Assembly: GCA_003155915.1 (NCBI GenBank)
Contig: PMFA01000026.1
Span: 1-64,000 of the forward strand
DNA from: Acidimicrobiaceae bacterium
GTDB taxonomy: Bacteria > Actinomycetota > Acidimicrobiia > Acidimicrobiales > RAAP-2
Length of the DNA stretch: 64,000 bases
Direction of reading: 5' to 3'
Shown here: positions 33,985 to 46,734 of the stretch, in pieces
Layout of the letters: every line of letters starts with the position of its first letter
Numbering within the stretch: the stretch's first letter is position 1
Position numbers and translations under genes: made by a program
The notes under the pieces: model-generated
Seen by the model: the letters and a program-made list of their open reading frames with translations, nothing else
What the model was told of the DNA's origin: nothing
The model's database searches: none

Positions 33985-34992
33985 ATGTTGATAGACGGCG
34001 GTCTTTCGTTCCGAAGTGACGACGTGGGCGCCGAGGCTCGTGAACTCGAACTCGCGGGCTACGACGGAGCCTGGTCCGCCGAGACCGGACACGACCCACT
34101 GTTGATTGTCGCCGGCGCGGCCACGGCTACGACGACGTTGGAACTCGGTACCGGAATCGTCGTGGCCTTCGCGCGAAGTCCCATGATCACCGCCACCATG
34201 GCCAATGACGTGCAGCTGCTTTCGCGGGGCCGACTGCTCCTCGGCTTGGGTTCGCAGATCAAACCGCACATCGAGAAGCGCTACTCGATGCCCTGGTCGC
34301 ATCCGGCTCCTCGAATGCGCGAGTACGTCTTGGCGATGCGGGCTATTTGGGCGTGTTGGAATGAGGGCGCCGCGCTTAACTTTCGTGGTGAGTACTACCG
34401 CCACACGCTGATGTCGCCCTTCTTCAATCCCGGTCCGAACCCGTACGGCGCACCCAAGGTGTACCTGGCCGCGGTCGGTGAACTGATGACCGAAGTCGCC
34501 GGCGAAGTCGCCGACGGTCTTTTGGTCCACCCCTTCACGACCGAGCGCTATATCCGCGAGGTCACGTTGCCGGCACTGGAGCGCGGGCTGGCGAAATCCG
34601 GGCGCGACACGAAGGACTTTCCCATATCCTTCTCCGGCCTGGTCGCGACGGGCGACACGGATGAGGAGCTCGCCGACGCGACGCGAAAGGTCCGGGGTCA
34701 AATTGCCTTCTACGGTTCGACGCCGGCCTATCGTGGCGTCCTCGAGTTGCACGGATGGGGCGAACTGCAGAGCGAACTGAACGCCCTTTCCAAGACGGGG
34801 GAGTGGGAGAAGATGGGCGAACTGATCGAGGACGACGTGCTCAATGCTTTCAGTATCGTCGCCGAACCGAAGGACGTGGGCGGCGTCGTTCGCGCGAGGC
34901 TCAACGACGTCATAAGTCGCTTCAGCATTTACGCGCCCTACGCGCTGAGCGACGACGTTCGTCAAGCGATCGTGAGCGGGCTTCGCTCGTAG
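33985..34992 (+). CDS. Luciferase-like (LLM) F420-dependent oxidoreductase
   Basis: A 335-residue TIM-barrel protein with the family pattern: DDVGAEARELELAGYDGAWSAETGHDPLL, TTLELGTGIVVAFARSPMITA, LGLGSQIKPHIEKRYSMPWSHPAPRMREYV and the C-terminal FYGSTPAYRGVLELHGWGEL. Such enzymes use F420 or FMN; actinobacterial ones of this length (TIGR03617-like) are predicted to be F420-dependent with unknown substrate. A long open frame on the opposite strand is an artefact of codon bias. Confidence 0.85.
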   Translation: MLIDGGLSFRSDDVGAEARELELAGYDGAWSAETGHDPLLIVAGAATATTTLELGTGIVVAFARSPMITATMANDVQLLSRGRLLLGLGSQIKPHIEKRYSMPWSHPAPRMREYVLAMRAIWACWNEGAALNFRGEYYRHTLMSPFFNPGPNPYGAPKVYLAAVGELMTEVAGEVADGLLVHPFTTERYIREVTLPALERGLAKSGRDTKDFPISFSGLVATGDTDEELADATRKVRGQIAFYGSTPAYRGVLELHGWGELQSELNALSKTGEWEKMGELIEDDVLNAFSIVAEPKDVGGVVRARLNDVISRFSIYAPYALSDDVRQAIVSGLRS

Positions 34993-35069
34993 ATGACGAG
35001 ACGCGGCGGTGACGATTTGTCAGTCGGGGAATCCTCAGTTTTCACCTAACGCAAAACTAAGGTCGAGAG

Positions 35070-36287
35070 GTGAGCTGGAACGAGGAGCCGTGGTCGTGGG
35101 AACCGACCCAAGACATCCTTGATTATTTGGGCTTCGCCGGCGTCGAGACAACACGAGACCAATTGGCGCGACTTCATCGTCGTCGTTTGATCGGCGAACC
35201 GTTCCACGACCAGAACGGTGGACGTAGTTCGCTGGCGCGCTACCCGGCCGGTACGGCGGAGCGGATGCTTCGAATCTCGCAATTGCGTTCGGGCACGAAG
35301 CAGCTGGACGAGTTGGCGTGGCGTCTTTGGTGGGAGGGTTTCGACGTCGAACCCGACCTCATACGCACCTACCTCTTGAAGCGAGCGACTCGTTGGGACG
35401 AGCAACTTCGAGAGATGCGCATGGTCGCCGGTGACGTCCAGGAAGACGACAAGGGTGAGCGCGACGTGCTGGAAGAGGTCTTCTTCGAGCACTTGAAGGT
35501 GGGTCCGGCGATGGTGTCGGCGCGAAAACGTCTCGGGCGAGGGTCCGAACTCTACGCCGAGTTTTCGGCCCTGCTTATTGACCTGATGCACGGCGACCTC
35601 TCGTCACTCGATCGAATCGACGCCGGGCTCTTCGAGCGCGACGCGACCAGCGCGGACCACGTACTCGTCGAAGAGTCACGACGGGCCGGCGAAGTGGCCC
35701 TGGCGGCGATGCAGGCCAGCATGGACACGCCTTTCATCCAGTTGGTCGCCTCGTTGGATGATAAGGAGATCGCCAACGCCCGGCCGGTGGCCCTGCGTCT
35801 ACAGGGACTGATTTCCAACGTCGGCAGCATCGTGCAAGAGGTTTTCGGCGGATCCGGTCACGGTCGCGACAATGTGGGGAAAAGCCTGATCACAATGGCC
35901 GAGAACTCAGAGGATCAAGTCCTCGCGTTGTTGTTGACCTCTTCGTTCTTGAAAGACGACCGTGTTCGAGAGGCGCTGCCCGAAATGACGCCGGTGCCGA
36001 CGACACCCGCCGCCATCTCCTTCTTGGATTTTCTGCGCTTGCGTTATCTCGCGATTGAGGTTCCGGGCTTCGTGGTGTTGTTGGCACCGGCGCTGGTTCG
36101 AGAAGCATTCGCGACACCCGAGGGCGCCGAGCGCTGGCACGCGAGGTTTGACGAGTATTGGCTGAGCCACTTCTTAGAACTACAAGAGGCGATGGCCCTT
36201 CGCCCGGACTTGTTCGCCGAAGAACCACTCGAACCGGACGAAGAAATCAAAATTGAAGTCGAAGCTAAAAAAAAAAATCTAAAATGA
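35070..36287 (+). CDS. MerR-type helix-turn-helix protein with long C-terminal domain
   Basis: A 405-residue protein. The N-terminal 75 residues resemble a MerR-like winged helix (ILDYLGFAGVETTRDQLARLHRRRLI ... SSLARYPAGTAERMLRISQLR). The rest is helical, acidic and not recognised (KATRWDEQLREMRMVAGDV; LARALVREAF-like segments), perhaps an effector or oligomer domain. The gene ends in an 11-A run (36267-36277) coding for AKKKNLK. TAAGGT (35058-35063) sits six bases before GTG 35070. A perfect hairpin follows the stop. Confidence 0.6.
   Translation: MSWNEEPWSWEPTQDILDYLGFAGVETTRDQLARLHRRRLIGEPFHDQNGGRSSLARYPAGTAERMLRISQLRSGTKQLDELAWRLWWEGFDVEPDLIRTYLLKRATRWDEQLREMRMVAGDVQEDDKGERDVLEEVFFEHLKVGPAMVSARKRLGRGSELYAEFSALLIDLMHGDLSSLDRIDAGLFERDATSADHVLVEESRRAGEVALAAMQASMDTPFIQLVASLDDKEIANARPVALRLQGLISNVGSIVQEVFGGSGHGRDNVGKSLITMAENSEDQVLALLLTSSFLKDDRVREALPEMTPVPTTPAAISFLDFLRLRYLAIEVPGFVVLLAPALVREAFATPEGAERWHARFDEYWLSHFLELQEAMALRPDLFAEEPLEPDEEIKIEVEAKKKNLK
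36267..36277 (+). repeat. 11-A homopolymer at the 3' end of the MerR-like gene
   Basis: By far the longest A run noticed in this GC-rich window. With 11 A the frame ends KKKNLK-stop; loss of one A would end the protein at once (KKKI-stop) and gain of one A would read on past the stop. Confidence 0.7.
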
Positions 36288-36298
36288 GGTTCTGGAGG

Positions 36299-36322
36299 GG
36301 TGAATGCAGTCGTGCATTCACC
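36299..36322 (+). terminator. Terminator-like hairpin after the MerR-like gene
   Basis: GGTGAATGCA pairs perfectly with TGCATTCACC across a GTCG tetraloop, twelve bases after the stop codon. There is no T-run following on the plus strand; read from the minus strand a T-run lies 21 bases beyond it. Confidence 0.55.
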
Positions 36323-36453
36323 GACTGGCGGGGGCTCAATTTTGGAGTCGGGCCGGGCGCGTGGCTCATTGAGGACGCTCGAATCGACCATTCGATCGAA
36401 GAGCTGCTCTCGGCGTGAGGGCCCCGCTACGTGCGTAACGTGGGGCGAGGTTT

Positions 36454-36687
36454 CTAGATTCTTCCGAGCTCGTCGGTCGTATTGTGTACTCGCTCGTGAC
36501 AGGCCTTGCACAGGAACTGGCAGTTCGAGAGCTCATCGGCACCCCCGGCGCTCAAGGATTTCTTGTGGTGAAACTCCTTGGCGGGGAGTCGGCAATGTCC
36601 GTAGTGGGGACACCCACTGGCGGTGCACTCACAAGTACCGCGAGCGCGCTGCCGGGCCAGACGCTGAACTGATTCCGGAAACGTCAC
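36454..36687 (-). CDS. Small HNH endonuclease domain protein
   Basis: A 77-residue protein made up of little more than an HNH nuclease: the Cys pairs C19/C21 and C26 and CKAC (60-63) frame a zinc site, with FHHKKSLSAGGADELSNCQFLCKACHERVH providing the His40/His41, Asn55 and terminal His. Stand-alone short HNH proteins occur in mobile elements, in defence loci and as housekeeping genes of unknown role. GTG 36687 is preceded by AAAGGAGG, the best ribosome site in the window. Confidence 0.8.
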   Translation of the reverse strand: MTFPESVQRLARQRARGTCECTASGCPHYGHCRLPAKEFHHKKSLSAGGADELSNCQFLCKACHERVHNTTDELGRI

Positions 36688-36792
36688 ATGCCCCTCCTTT
36701 GAAGTCCCGATTCTTCGCCTGGCGCGACTAGGAGATACAGCGTAGTGGCCTCGCGGATTCGCTCACGTGCACATCTCGTTGCGGGTGAATCA

Positions 36793-38874
36793 CTAGAACG
36801 AGAATGATGTTCCCACCAACGCCGCCGCTTCACTGAAGGGCACGGCTCGGGAGAAGAGAAATCCTTGACCCAAGGAGCAGTGCAGCCCGCGAAGCGTCTC
36901 GAGTTGATCTTGGGTCTCGATCCCTTCGGCGAGCATCGTCATTCCGAGGTTGTGTCCGAGCGACACAATGGTCTCGAGTAGTCGGTCGCTGTGGATGCTG
37001 GAGATCGCCGGGCGCACAAAGGACTGATCGACCTTGATAATCATGGGGTTCAACAAAGCGAGATACGAGAGCGAGGAGAAGCCCGTGCCGAAGTCGTCCA
37101 GCGCCACGCCGATGCCGAGGGTCGTCAACTGTTCGATCATCTGAAGCGTGTCGGCGACTTCTATCAGGGCCACGCCTTCGGTGATTTCGAGTATGAGACG
37201 GTCGGCCGGCAACGAGCAGAGGTCCAACTCCCTTTTCACCAGGGCCAGCAGGCCCGGGTCGTGGAACTGACGCGCCGAAAGGTTGACTGAGACGTAGGGC
37301 TCGGAGAGTGAGTCCTTGGAGCGTCCCCATTCGCTCGCCGCGAGAATCGACTCGTGGAGAGCGAACGCACCGAGTTCCAAGATGAGGTCGCTCCCTTCGG
37401 CGAGCGGTATGAAGTCACTGGGCGGTACCCAACCTCGCTCCGCGTGATACCAACGCATCAATGCTTCAAAACCCACTACTTCATTGGTGGAGAGTCGAAC
37501 AATGGGCTGGTAGTGCATCGCCAGGTCGCCTGACGCCACCGCCTGTCGCAATTCTTGGACGATGGAGAAGCGATTCACCGCCTGGTGGTGCATCCCGGGG
37601 ACGTACACGAAGTGGCGACCCTTGCCGAGTCGCTTGGCTTCGTAGAGCGCCACGTCGGCGTCGCGCAAGACGTCCGACACCTCGACGTTCGAAGAGTTCC
37701 ACACGACCACCCCGAGACTGGCGCGCTGCTCGAGGTTTAGTCCGCCAACGGCGAAGGGTTCGTCGAGTGAGCGCAGATAGCGATTGGCGATGAGCTCGGC
37801 CTCATCGGATCCGGAGATCCCTTCGGCGAGGTAGAGAAACTCATCGCCCCCGAAACGACAGAGCGTGTCGGTCGTTCGGGTGACGGCTTCGAGGCGTCGG
37901 GCCACCGCTTCCAAGAGTTGGTCTCCCACGAGGTGGCCGTACGTGTCGTTCACGCCCTTGAAGTCATCGAGGTCCAACAGCAAGAGAGCGCCGTGACCAC
38001 CCTGGCGCATGATTCGTGAATGCGCTTGGGCGAGTCGATCGTCGAGGAGCGCTCGATTCGCGAGGCCGGTCAGCGGATCATGAAGCGCCTGATGGGAAAG
38101 CTGGGCCGTGAGCATGCGCTCTTCGGTGATGTCGCGTTCGGAAATTATGAAATACAGCGTCTTGCCGGTCTTGTCACGGGCGGGGGACTTCGAGACTTCA
38201 GCGATGATCGTGCGACCGTCGCGGTGGAGGTAGCGCTTCACGTATCGCGCTTGGCGAATCTCACCGTGGAGGAAACGTGAGTGGGACGATTCGGCGATGC
38301 CCACGTCATCGGGATAGGTGAAGGGTTTGGAGTCAAAGCCGATGAGTTCGTTCCTCGTGCGGCCAATCATCGAGCAAAAGGCGTCGTTCGTCGCGATGAT
38401 GCGGTCGTCGAGGTCGGTGAAGACCATCGGTGCCATGTTGTCCTCAAAGGCGAGACGGAAGTGCTGTTCGGCCTCGGCGCGGGCCTGCTCCGCGGCGCGC
38501 TGGGCACTGTTGTCGCGAATCGAACCGACGGTCCAACGATGGCCGTCGACCGTGAGCGACGAGAGCGCGAAGTCAACTGAACGCTCGGTGCCGTCCTTGC
38601 ACAGCACCGTCAGTTCTCGATCGTTCCAGATGATCCGGGTGTCTGGATCTTGCGCGTACTGTCGTCGCGCCTCTCCCTCCATCGGACGCAGAACCGGAGG
38701 AATCAGCATCTGGACGTTCTGTCCCACGAGCTCGTCGTGCGTGTAGCCGGTGAGATAGGCAAGCTCGGCGTTGGCGTAGTGCATGACGCCGTGGACGTCG
38801 ATGAGGGCCGTCCCGTCGGGCAGCGCCTCGAGGAGATCCTGCCACGAGATCGACAGGTCCTCGGGCGTACTCAC
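36793..38874 (-). CDS. Double-PAS GGDEF-EAL cyclic-di-GMP enzyme
   Basis: A 693-residue paralogue of the protein at 31750-33927: PAS 1 (about 11-125), PAS 2 (about 135-252), GGDEF (motif 342-346, RTTD at 333-336) and EAL (470-472), with DDFGTGFSSLSYLALLNP and LAEGIETQDQ intact. The shared block HQALHDPLTGLANRAL shows the close relation. It lacks the 35-residue N-terminal extension of its paralogue. A perfect 12-base inverted repeat lies six bases upstream of GTG 38874 and probably controls it. Confidence 0.9.
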   Translation of the reverse strand: MSTPEDLSISWQDLLEALPDGTALIDVHGVMHYANAELAYLTGYTHDELVGQNVQMLIPPVLRPMEGEARRQYAQDPDTRIIWNDRELTVLCKDGTERSVDFALSSLTVDGHRWTVGSIRDNSAQRAAEQARAEAEQHFRLAFEDNMAPMVFTDLDDRIIATNDAFCSMIGRTRNELIGFDSKPFTYPDDVGIAESSHSRFLHGEIRQARYVKRYLHRDGRTIIAEVSKSPARDKTGKTLYFIISERDITEERMLTAQLSHQALHDPLTGLANRALLDDRLAQAHSRIMRQGGHGALLLLDLDDFKGVNDTYGHLVGDQLLEAVARRLEAVTRTTDTLCRFGGDEFLYLAEGISGSDEAELIANRYLRSLDEPFAVGGLNLEQRASLGVVVWNSSNVEVSDVLRDADVALYEAKRLGKGRHFVYVPGMHHQAVNRFSIVQELRQAVASGDLAMHYQPIVRLSTNEVVGFEALMRWYHAERGWVPPSDFIPLAEGSDLILELGAFALHESILAASEWGRSKDSLSEPYVSVNLSARQFHDPGLLALVKRELDLCSLPADRLILEITEGVALIEVADTLQMIEQLTTLGIGVALDDFGTGFSSLSYLALLNPMIIKVDQSFVRPAISSIHSDRLLETIVSLGHNLGMTMLAEGIETQDQLETLRGLHCSLGQGFLFSRAVPFSEAAALVGTSFSF

Positions 38875-38880
38875 TTCGCT

Positions 38881-38907
38881 TCAGCGCTCATCCGAGATGA
38901 GCGCTGA
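38881..38907 (-). promoter_or_regulatory. Perfect 12-3-12 palindrome just upstream of a GGDEF-EAL gene
   Basis: TCAGCGCTCATC (38881-38892) and GATGAGCGCTGA (38896-38907) flank CGA. The repeat ends six bases before the GTG start, where a ribosome site would normally be. It could be a repressor operator or an mRNA hairpin that hides the start codon; TTTAAT at 38915-38910 is a candidate -10. Confidence 0.6.
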
Positions 38908-39017
38908 CGATTAAACCTTGCATTAGTTGAATGATGGCACAGTCCGTCGAAAAACAAGGCATTTCACGCACCGTCACTGGCTCACACGTGTATTGATTCC
39001 ACGCCGCCACACGGAAT

Positions 39018-39371
39018 TTACGAAGGTTTGTCCTCGGGGTGTTCCGCCACCCATTCGGCGTCTGATCCCATTCCCGGGTGATCCTTGACCCACTGCGCGT
39101 GGTGGGGATTGTTGGGATCGAGGAGGTCGTCGGAAACGTCAGCCGCAAACTCATCATGGGAGATTTCCTCGGTCTCGAGCTCCGGTGTGGGGATCCCGAC
39201 TTCCGGCAACACGCCGGGACCGGGGCGCACGCCCCCGCCCTGGTAACCGTCGCCGGGCTGGAGGTTCGGATCCGGCGCGTAACTTATCCCTCGTGAGTCG
39301 GACTTGCGACGGATCAGTACAGCTCCAATAAACAGAACGACTAGAACAATCACCACAATCGCGTAGATCAT
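39018..39371 (-). CDS. Single-pass membrane protein with acidic tail
   Basis: A 117-residue protein with one N-terminal membrane segment (YAIVVIVLVVLFIGAVLI), a basic stop-transfer (RRKSD), a Pro/Gly linker (GGGVRPGPGVLPEVGIPTPE) and an acidic tail ending in two similar repeats, AQWVKDHPGMG and AEWVAEHPEDK. The repeat with conserved Trp could be a docking motif. Family not recognised. GAGG lies eight bases before the ATG. Confidence 0.6.
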   Translation of the reverse strand: MIYAIVVIVLVVLFIGAVLIRRKSDSRGISYAPDPNLQPGDGYQGGGVRPGPGVLPEVGIPTPELETEEISHDEFAADVSDDLLDPNNPHHAQWVKDHPGMGSDAEWVAEHPEDKPS

Positions 39372-39529
39372 CTGACGAACCTCGTTTCAGTTGTCACCAG
39401 TTCAACGGTGGCGTGTCGTCGCTCCGTACGTAACGAGCATACCGAGCCAAGGAAGCTTCGAACCTGGTCACCCCAGATGAGCCGGGCCGCGAACGCGACC
39501 ATTGTTACTACCATTGAGCCACGAGGTGA

Positions 39530-40334
39530 ATGGTGTCCCAACTACTCTTTACGGCCTTCAGTAACCGAGCTGACGCGGTTCAACTCGCCCAAGAGGCCGG
39601 GCGACAGCTGCACGACGAGGGCGTCACGACGCGCCTGCACCTTCTTGACGTGGACGCCACACCCGACGTCGACGCGTCGACGCTCGTGGTGAGCCTGGGC
39701 GGAGACGGAACGTTTCTCAAGTCCGCTCGGCTCGCCCATGCGCTGGGCGCGAGGGTGCTCGCGGTCAACCTGGGCCGACTGGGGTTCCTCCTGAATGTTC
39801 CGTCGAACGAAGTTGTCGCCGACGCGAAGTTCGCTCTTTCGGGCGACGACGTGGTCGAACGATTGGCCCTCCTGATTTCGGTCTCCGGCACGAACTTGGA
39901 GGAGTTCGCGCTCAACGAAGTCGTCGTCGAACGGGCGCACGCCGGGCACATGGTGCGAGTGAAGACGTTCGTCGATGACGACGAGTTCCTCACGTACTCC
40001 GCGGACGGCGTCATGGTCGCCACGCCGACGGGCAGCACCGGCTACAACTTCTCGGCCGGCGGGCCGGTCGTCGAAGCGACGTTGCCCGTGATGATTTTGA
40101 CGCCGGTGGCGCCGCACTTCACGATTGACCGTTCGATCGTCGTCGCCGACGACAAGGTGATTCGTCTCGTCGCCCAAGACAAACCGGCCATCATCGTCGC
40201 CGACGGACAAGACATTGGCTCGCTCGACGCTGGTCAGTTCGTCGAAGTGCGCAAGAGCCCTTCGCCGGTTCGCGTCGTCGCCACGCGCAGCTTCGATCTC
40301 GCGTCGCGCCTCCACGAGGGCCTTCGAGAGGGTC

Positions 40335-40342
<8 letters not shown>
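39530..40342 (+). CDS. nadK: NAD kinase
   Basis: The 270-residue enzyme phosphorylates NAD to NADP in the cytoplasm. Visible are the catalytic GGDGTFLKSARLA (GGDG at 57-60), NLGRLGFLLNV, the NE-type LNEVVVERA and DGVMVATPTGSTGYNFSAGGPVV. Length is normal. AGGTGA precedes the adjacent ATG/GTG pair; GTG 39533 is an equal candidate for the start. The stop overlaps the recN start by eight bases, as in many actinobacteria where the two are neighbours. Confidence 0.95.
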
Positions 40343-44166
<3,824 letters not shown>

Positions 44167-44180
<14 letters not shown>

Positions 44181-45072
44181 GCAGTACCTGACGGAGTATC
44201 TGCAGTGGCTGACGATCGAAAAAGGTCGCAGTCGCGCAACCATCGAGGCCTATCGTCGAGACCTGACGAAACTCCTCGAGTCGATGAAAGACGCCGGCAC
44301 GGAACTCGACGACCTTCGCGAACGTGACCTCGAGCGCTACTGCAATCAGTTGCGTCGCCAAAAGCGCGCCGAGACCTCGATCGCACGAACGGTCGCGTCG
44401 ATTCGTGGATGGTTCGCGTACCTCGTGGTGGAGGGCTACCTGGCCAGTGACCCCAGTGTTCGGTTGAAGGGTGGTCGACGCGGTCGTTCACTGCCCAAGC
44501 CGTTGGCCGAGGACGAGGTCACGGCGTTGCTCGATTCCATTCCCGATGCCACGCCCAGTGACCTTCGTGATCGAGCTCTGCTCGAACTGCTCTACGGCAC
44601 CGGTGCTCGTGTCTCAGAAGTCGTCGGTATCGGTCTGGGGGACCTCGATTTCGATGAGCAACTGATCCTCGTGACCGGCAAAGGTTCCAAACAGCGTCTG
44701 GTGCCCATGGGCGCTGCGTTGACCGTGGCGCTGCGTGATTATCTCGAACCACGTGGTCGCGGCTCTTTCCCCGACGCGAGAAAGGACTCGCGACTGTTCT
44801 TGAACGCGCGCGGCGGAGCGCTGAGTCGACAGGGCGTGGACCTGATCATCGACAAACGGGCCCTGCCCGTCGGCATTGAACGATCGCGTATCAGCGCACA
44901 CGTCTTTCGCCATAGCTGCGCGACGCACATGTTGGCCCACGGAGCCGATATTCGTGTCGTACAGGAGCTTCTCGGACACGTTTCCATCTCCACGACGCAG
45001 ATCTACACCGCAGTAGCGGTAACGTCACTGAAGCGCGAATACCACAACGCGCACCCCCGAGCGCACGACTAG
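44167..45072 (+). CDS. xerD: Tyrosine recombinase XerD-type
   Basis: About 301 residues: N-terminal SAM-like core-binding domain (LTEYLQWLTIEKGRSRATIEAYRRDL) and catalytic domain with Arg148 (GTGARVSE), Lys173 (GKGSKQR), His245-x-x-Arg248 (SAHVFRHSCATHML), His271 (LGHVSIS) and the nucleophile Tyr280. It resolves chromosome dimers at dif together with a XerC-type partner. TTG 44167 was chosen because GGAA precedes it by five bases and it overlaps the NUDIX end by only 14; GTG 44152 is the alternative. Location next to pyrG-NUDIX supports XerD over XerC. Confidence 0.9.
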
Positions 45073-45084
45073 ACGAAAGCCGCG

Positions 45085-45723
45085 ATGTTCCACACCTATT
45101 ACTTCTACATAGCCTTGTTGCCGTCGATCATCCTGCACGAGGTGAGCCACGGGTGGGTGGCGAACTTCTTCGGTGATCCGACGGCGAAGAACGCGAAGCG
45201 GCTGTCGCTCAATCCGATGCGCCACATCGATCCCTTCGGCACGATTCTTTTGCCCGCGTTGCTGATTCTTGTGGGTTTTCCTCCGTTCGGCTACGCGAGA
45301 CCAGTGCCGGTGAACACGTCGCGGCTCCGCAAACCGCGACAGCAATCGCTCTACGTGTCGCTCGCGGGGCCCTTCGTCAACATCATCTTGTCCGGCATCG
45401 GACTCTTGTTGTGCGATTTGGCCGTCTCGAACCAGTTCGGTACCTTGGTGGTGACGAACGACCCGCTCTTCAACGTGGGACTGGCCCTGGGAATTTCCAA
45501 CCTGCTGCTCGCGGCGTTCAACTTGTTGCCAATTCCGCCGCTCGACGGTTCAGCGATCATTGAACGATTCGTGCCGAATCGACATCTGGGCAGTTACTAC
45601 CACTTGAGGGCTCGGGCGCTGCCGATCGTTCTGGCATTCGTGATCTTGAGCGAATACGTGTTTCACTTCGGTAGCAACGCGTTGGGCAATCTGGAAATCT
45701 GGTGGCAAAACCTGATCAGATGA
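45085..45723 (+). CDS. Site-2-protease (M50) family membrane protein
   Basis: A 212-residue membrane protease of the short M50 group with the zinc motif HEVSH at 18-22 in the first membrane segment, SLAGPFVNIILS in the middle and NLLPIPPLDGS with the zinc ligand Asp154. Five or six transmembrane segments. Such proteases cut within membranes; the substrate is unknown. It follows xerD by 12 bases. Its last eight bases overlap the end of the converging trpS. Confidence 0.9.
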   Translation: MFHTYYFYIALLPSIILHEVSHGWVANFFGDPTAKNAKRLSLNPMRHIDPFGTILLPALLILVGFPPFGYARPVPVNTSRLRKPRQQSLYVSLAGPFVNIILSGIGLLLCDLAVSNQFGTLVVTNDPLFNVGLALGISNLLLAAFNLLPIPPLDGSAIIERFVPNRHLGSYYHLRARALPIVLAFVILSEYVFHFGSNALGNLEIWWQNLIR

Positions 45724-46684
45724 GGCCAATTGCCTGGGCCGCGCGACGGTACACCTCACCGGCGACGGCGCTCGCCTTCACGGCGCCGCGCGCGACCACG
45801 GCGCGCAGTTCAACCGGATCGGCCAATAGTTCGTCGTAACGCTTGTGAATCGGCTCGAGAGATTCGATGATCAGTGCGGCGAGGTCCTTCTTCAGATCGC
45901 CGTAGCGCGTGTAACGCTCGGCGACCGCCTGAGGCGTGTCGTTGCTGAAACTTGAATAGATCTCCAACAGGTTGGTGATGCCCGGCTTCTTCTCCCAGTC
46001 GTAGCGAACCTCGCCGTCGGTGTCGGTGACCGCCTTCTTGATCTTCTTGTCGATCTCATCGGCCGAATCGGTGACGAAGATCGAACCCATCGGGCTCGAG
46101 ATCGACTTGGACATCTTTCGCGTGGGCTCTTGTAAGTCCATCACGCGCGCCGCGACCTTCGGCTGCACGCCGACCGGCACCACGAAGGTGGGTCCGTATC
46201 GATTGTTGAAGCGCTCCGCGATCACTCGCGTCAACTCGAGGTGCTGGCGCTGGTCGTCGCCGACCGGGACCTCGGCCGTCTCGTAGAGCAAGATGTCCCC
46301 GGCCATCAGGACCGGGTACGTCAAGAGCCCGACACGGTAGCCCGTCTTGCGCGACGCCTTCTCCTTGAACTGCGTCATACGACTGAGTTCGCCGTAGGTG
46401 GCGACGCATTCGAGAATCCAGTTCATCTGGGCGTGGTACGGGACCTCACTTTGCAAGAAGATCGTGCACACGTCGGGGTCGAGTCCGGCCGCCAGGTACG
46501 TGGCGATGAGATCGAACGATTGACTGCGCAACGTCGCCGGTTCAATTTCGAGCGTCAGGGCGTGTAGGTCGACGACGCAGTAGAAGGCGTCAGGGCTCTG
46601 CGCCTCGACCCACTGCTTCAGAGCACCGAGGTAGTTACCAATGTGCAACGTGCCCGACGGCTGCATGCCCGAGAGAACTCTCAT
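45716..46684 (-). CDS. trpS: Tryptophan--tRNA ligase
   Basis: A 322-residue class I aminoacyl-tRNA synthetase of the normal bacterial length: GTLHIGNYLGAL (HIGH-type motif at 14-17), VGDDQRQHLELTRVIAERFN and KMSKS (190-194). It charges tRNA-Trp. ATG 46684 has TAGAAT (46696-46691) exactly six bases upstream, so it is leaderless. The gene lies inverted inside an otherwise conserved plus-strand order and diverges from scpA. Confidence 0.96.
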   Translation of the reverse strand: MRVLSGMQPSGTLHIGNYLGALKQWVEAQSPDAFYCVVDLHALTLEIEPATLRSQSFDLIATYLAAGLDPDVCTIFLQSEVPYHAQMNWILECVATYGELSRMTQFKEKASRKTGYRVGLLTYPVLMAGDILLYETAEVPVGDDQRQHLELTRVIAERFNNRYGPTFVVPVGVQPKVAARVMDLQEPTRKMSKSISSPMGSIFVTDSADEIDKKIKKAVTDTDGEVRYDWEKKPGITNLLEIYSSFSNDTPQAVAERYTRYGDLKKDLAALIIESLEPIHKRYDELLADPVELRAVVARGAVKASAVAGEVYRRAAQAIGLI

Positions 46685-46690
46685 CGCGCA

Positions 46691-46728
46691 ATTCTACGTG
46701 ACCAGAGTTCGCGCTTAGGAAGTAAGGT
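46691..46728. promoter_or_regulatory. Compact divergent promoters of trpS and scpA
   Basis: On the minus strand TAGAAT (46696-46691) serves trpS; on the plus strand TAAGGT (46723-46728) serves scpA. Each is six bases from its start codon. The two -10 elements are only 26 bases apart, so polymerases at one must hinder the other. No TTGACA-like -35 is present. Confidence 0.55.
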
Positions 46729-46734
46729 TTGGTC

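Noticed and set aside
33931-34965. Long minus-strand reading frame (344 codons) opposite the LLM oxidoreductase gene
   Set aside because: Composition-driven shadow; the plus-strand product has a clear family match and a good promoter.
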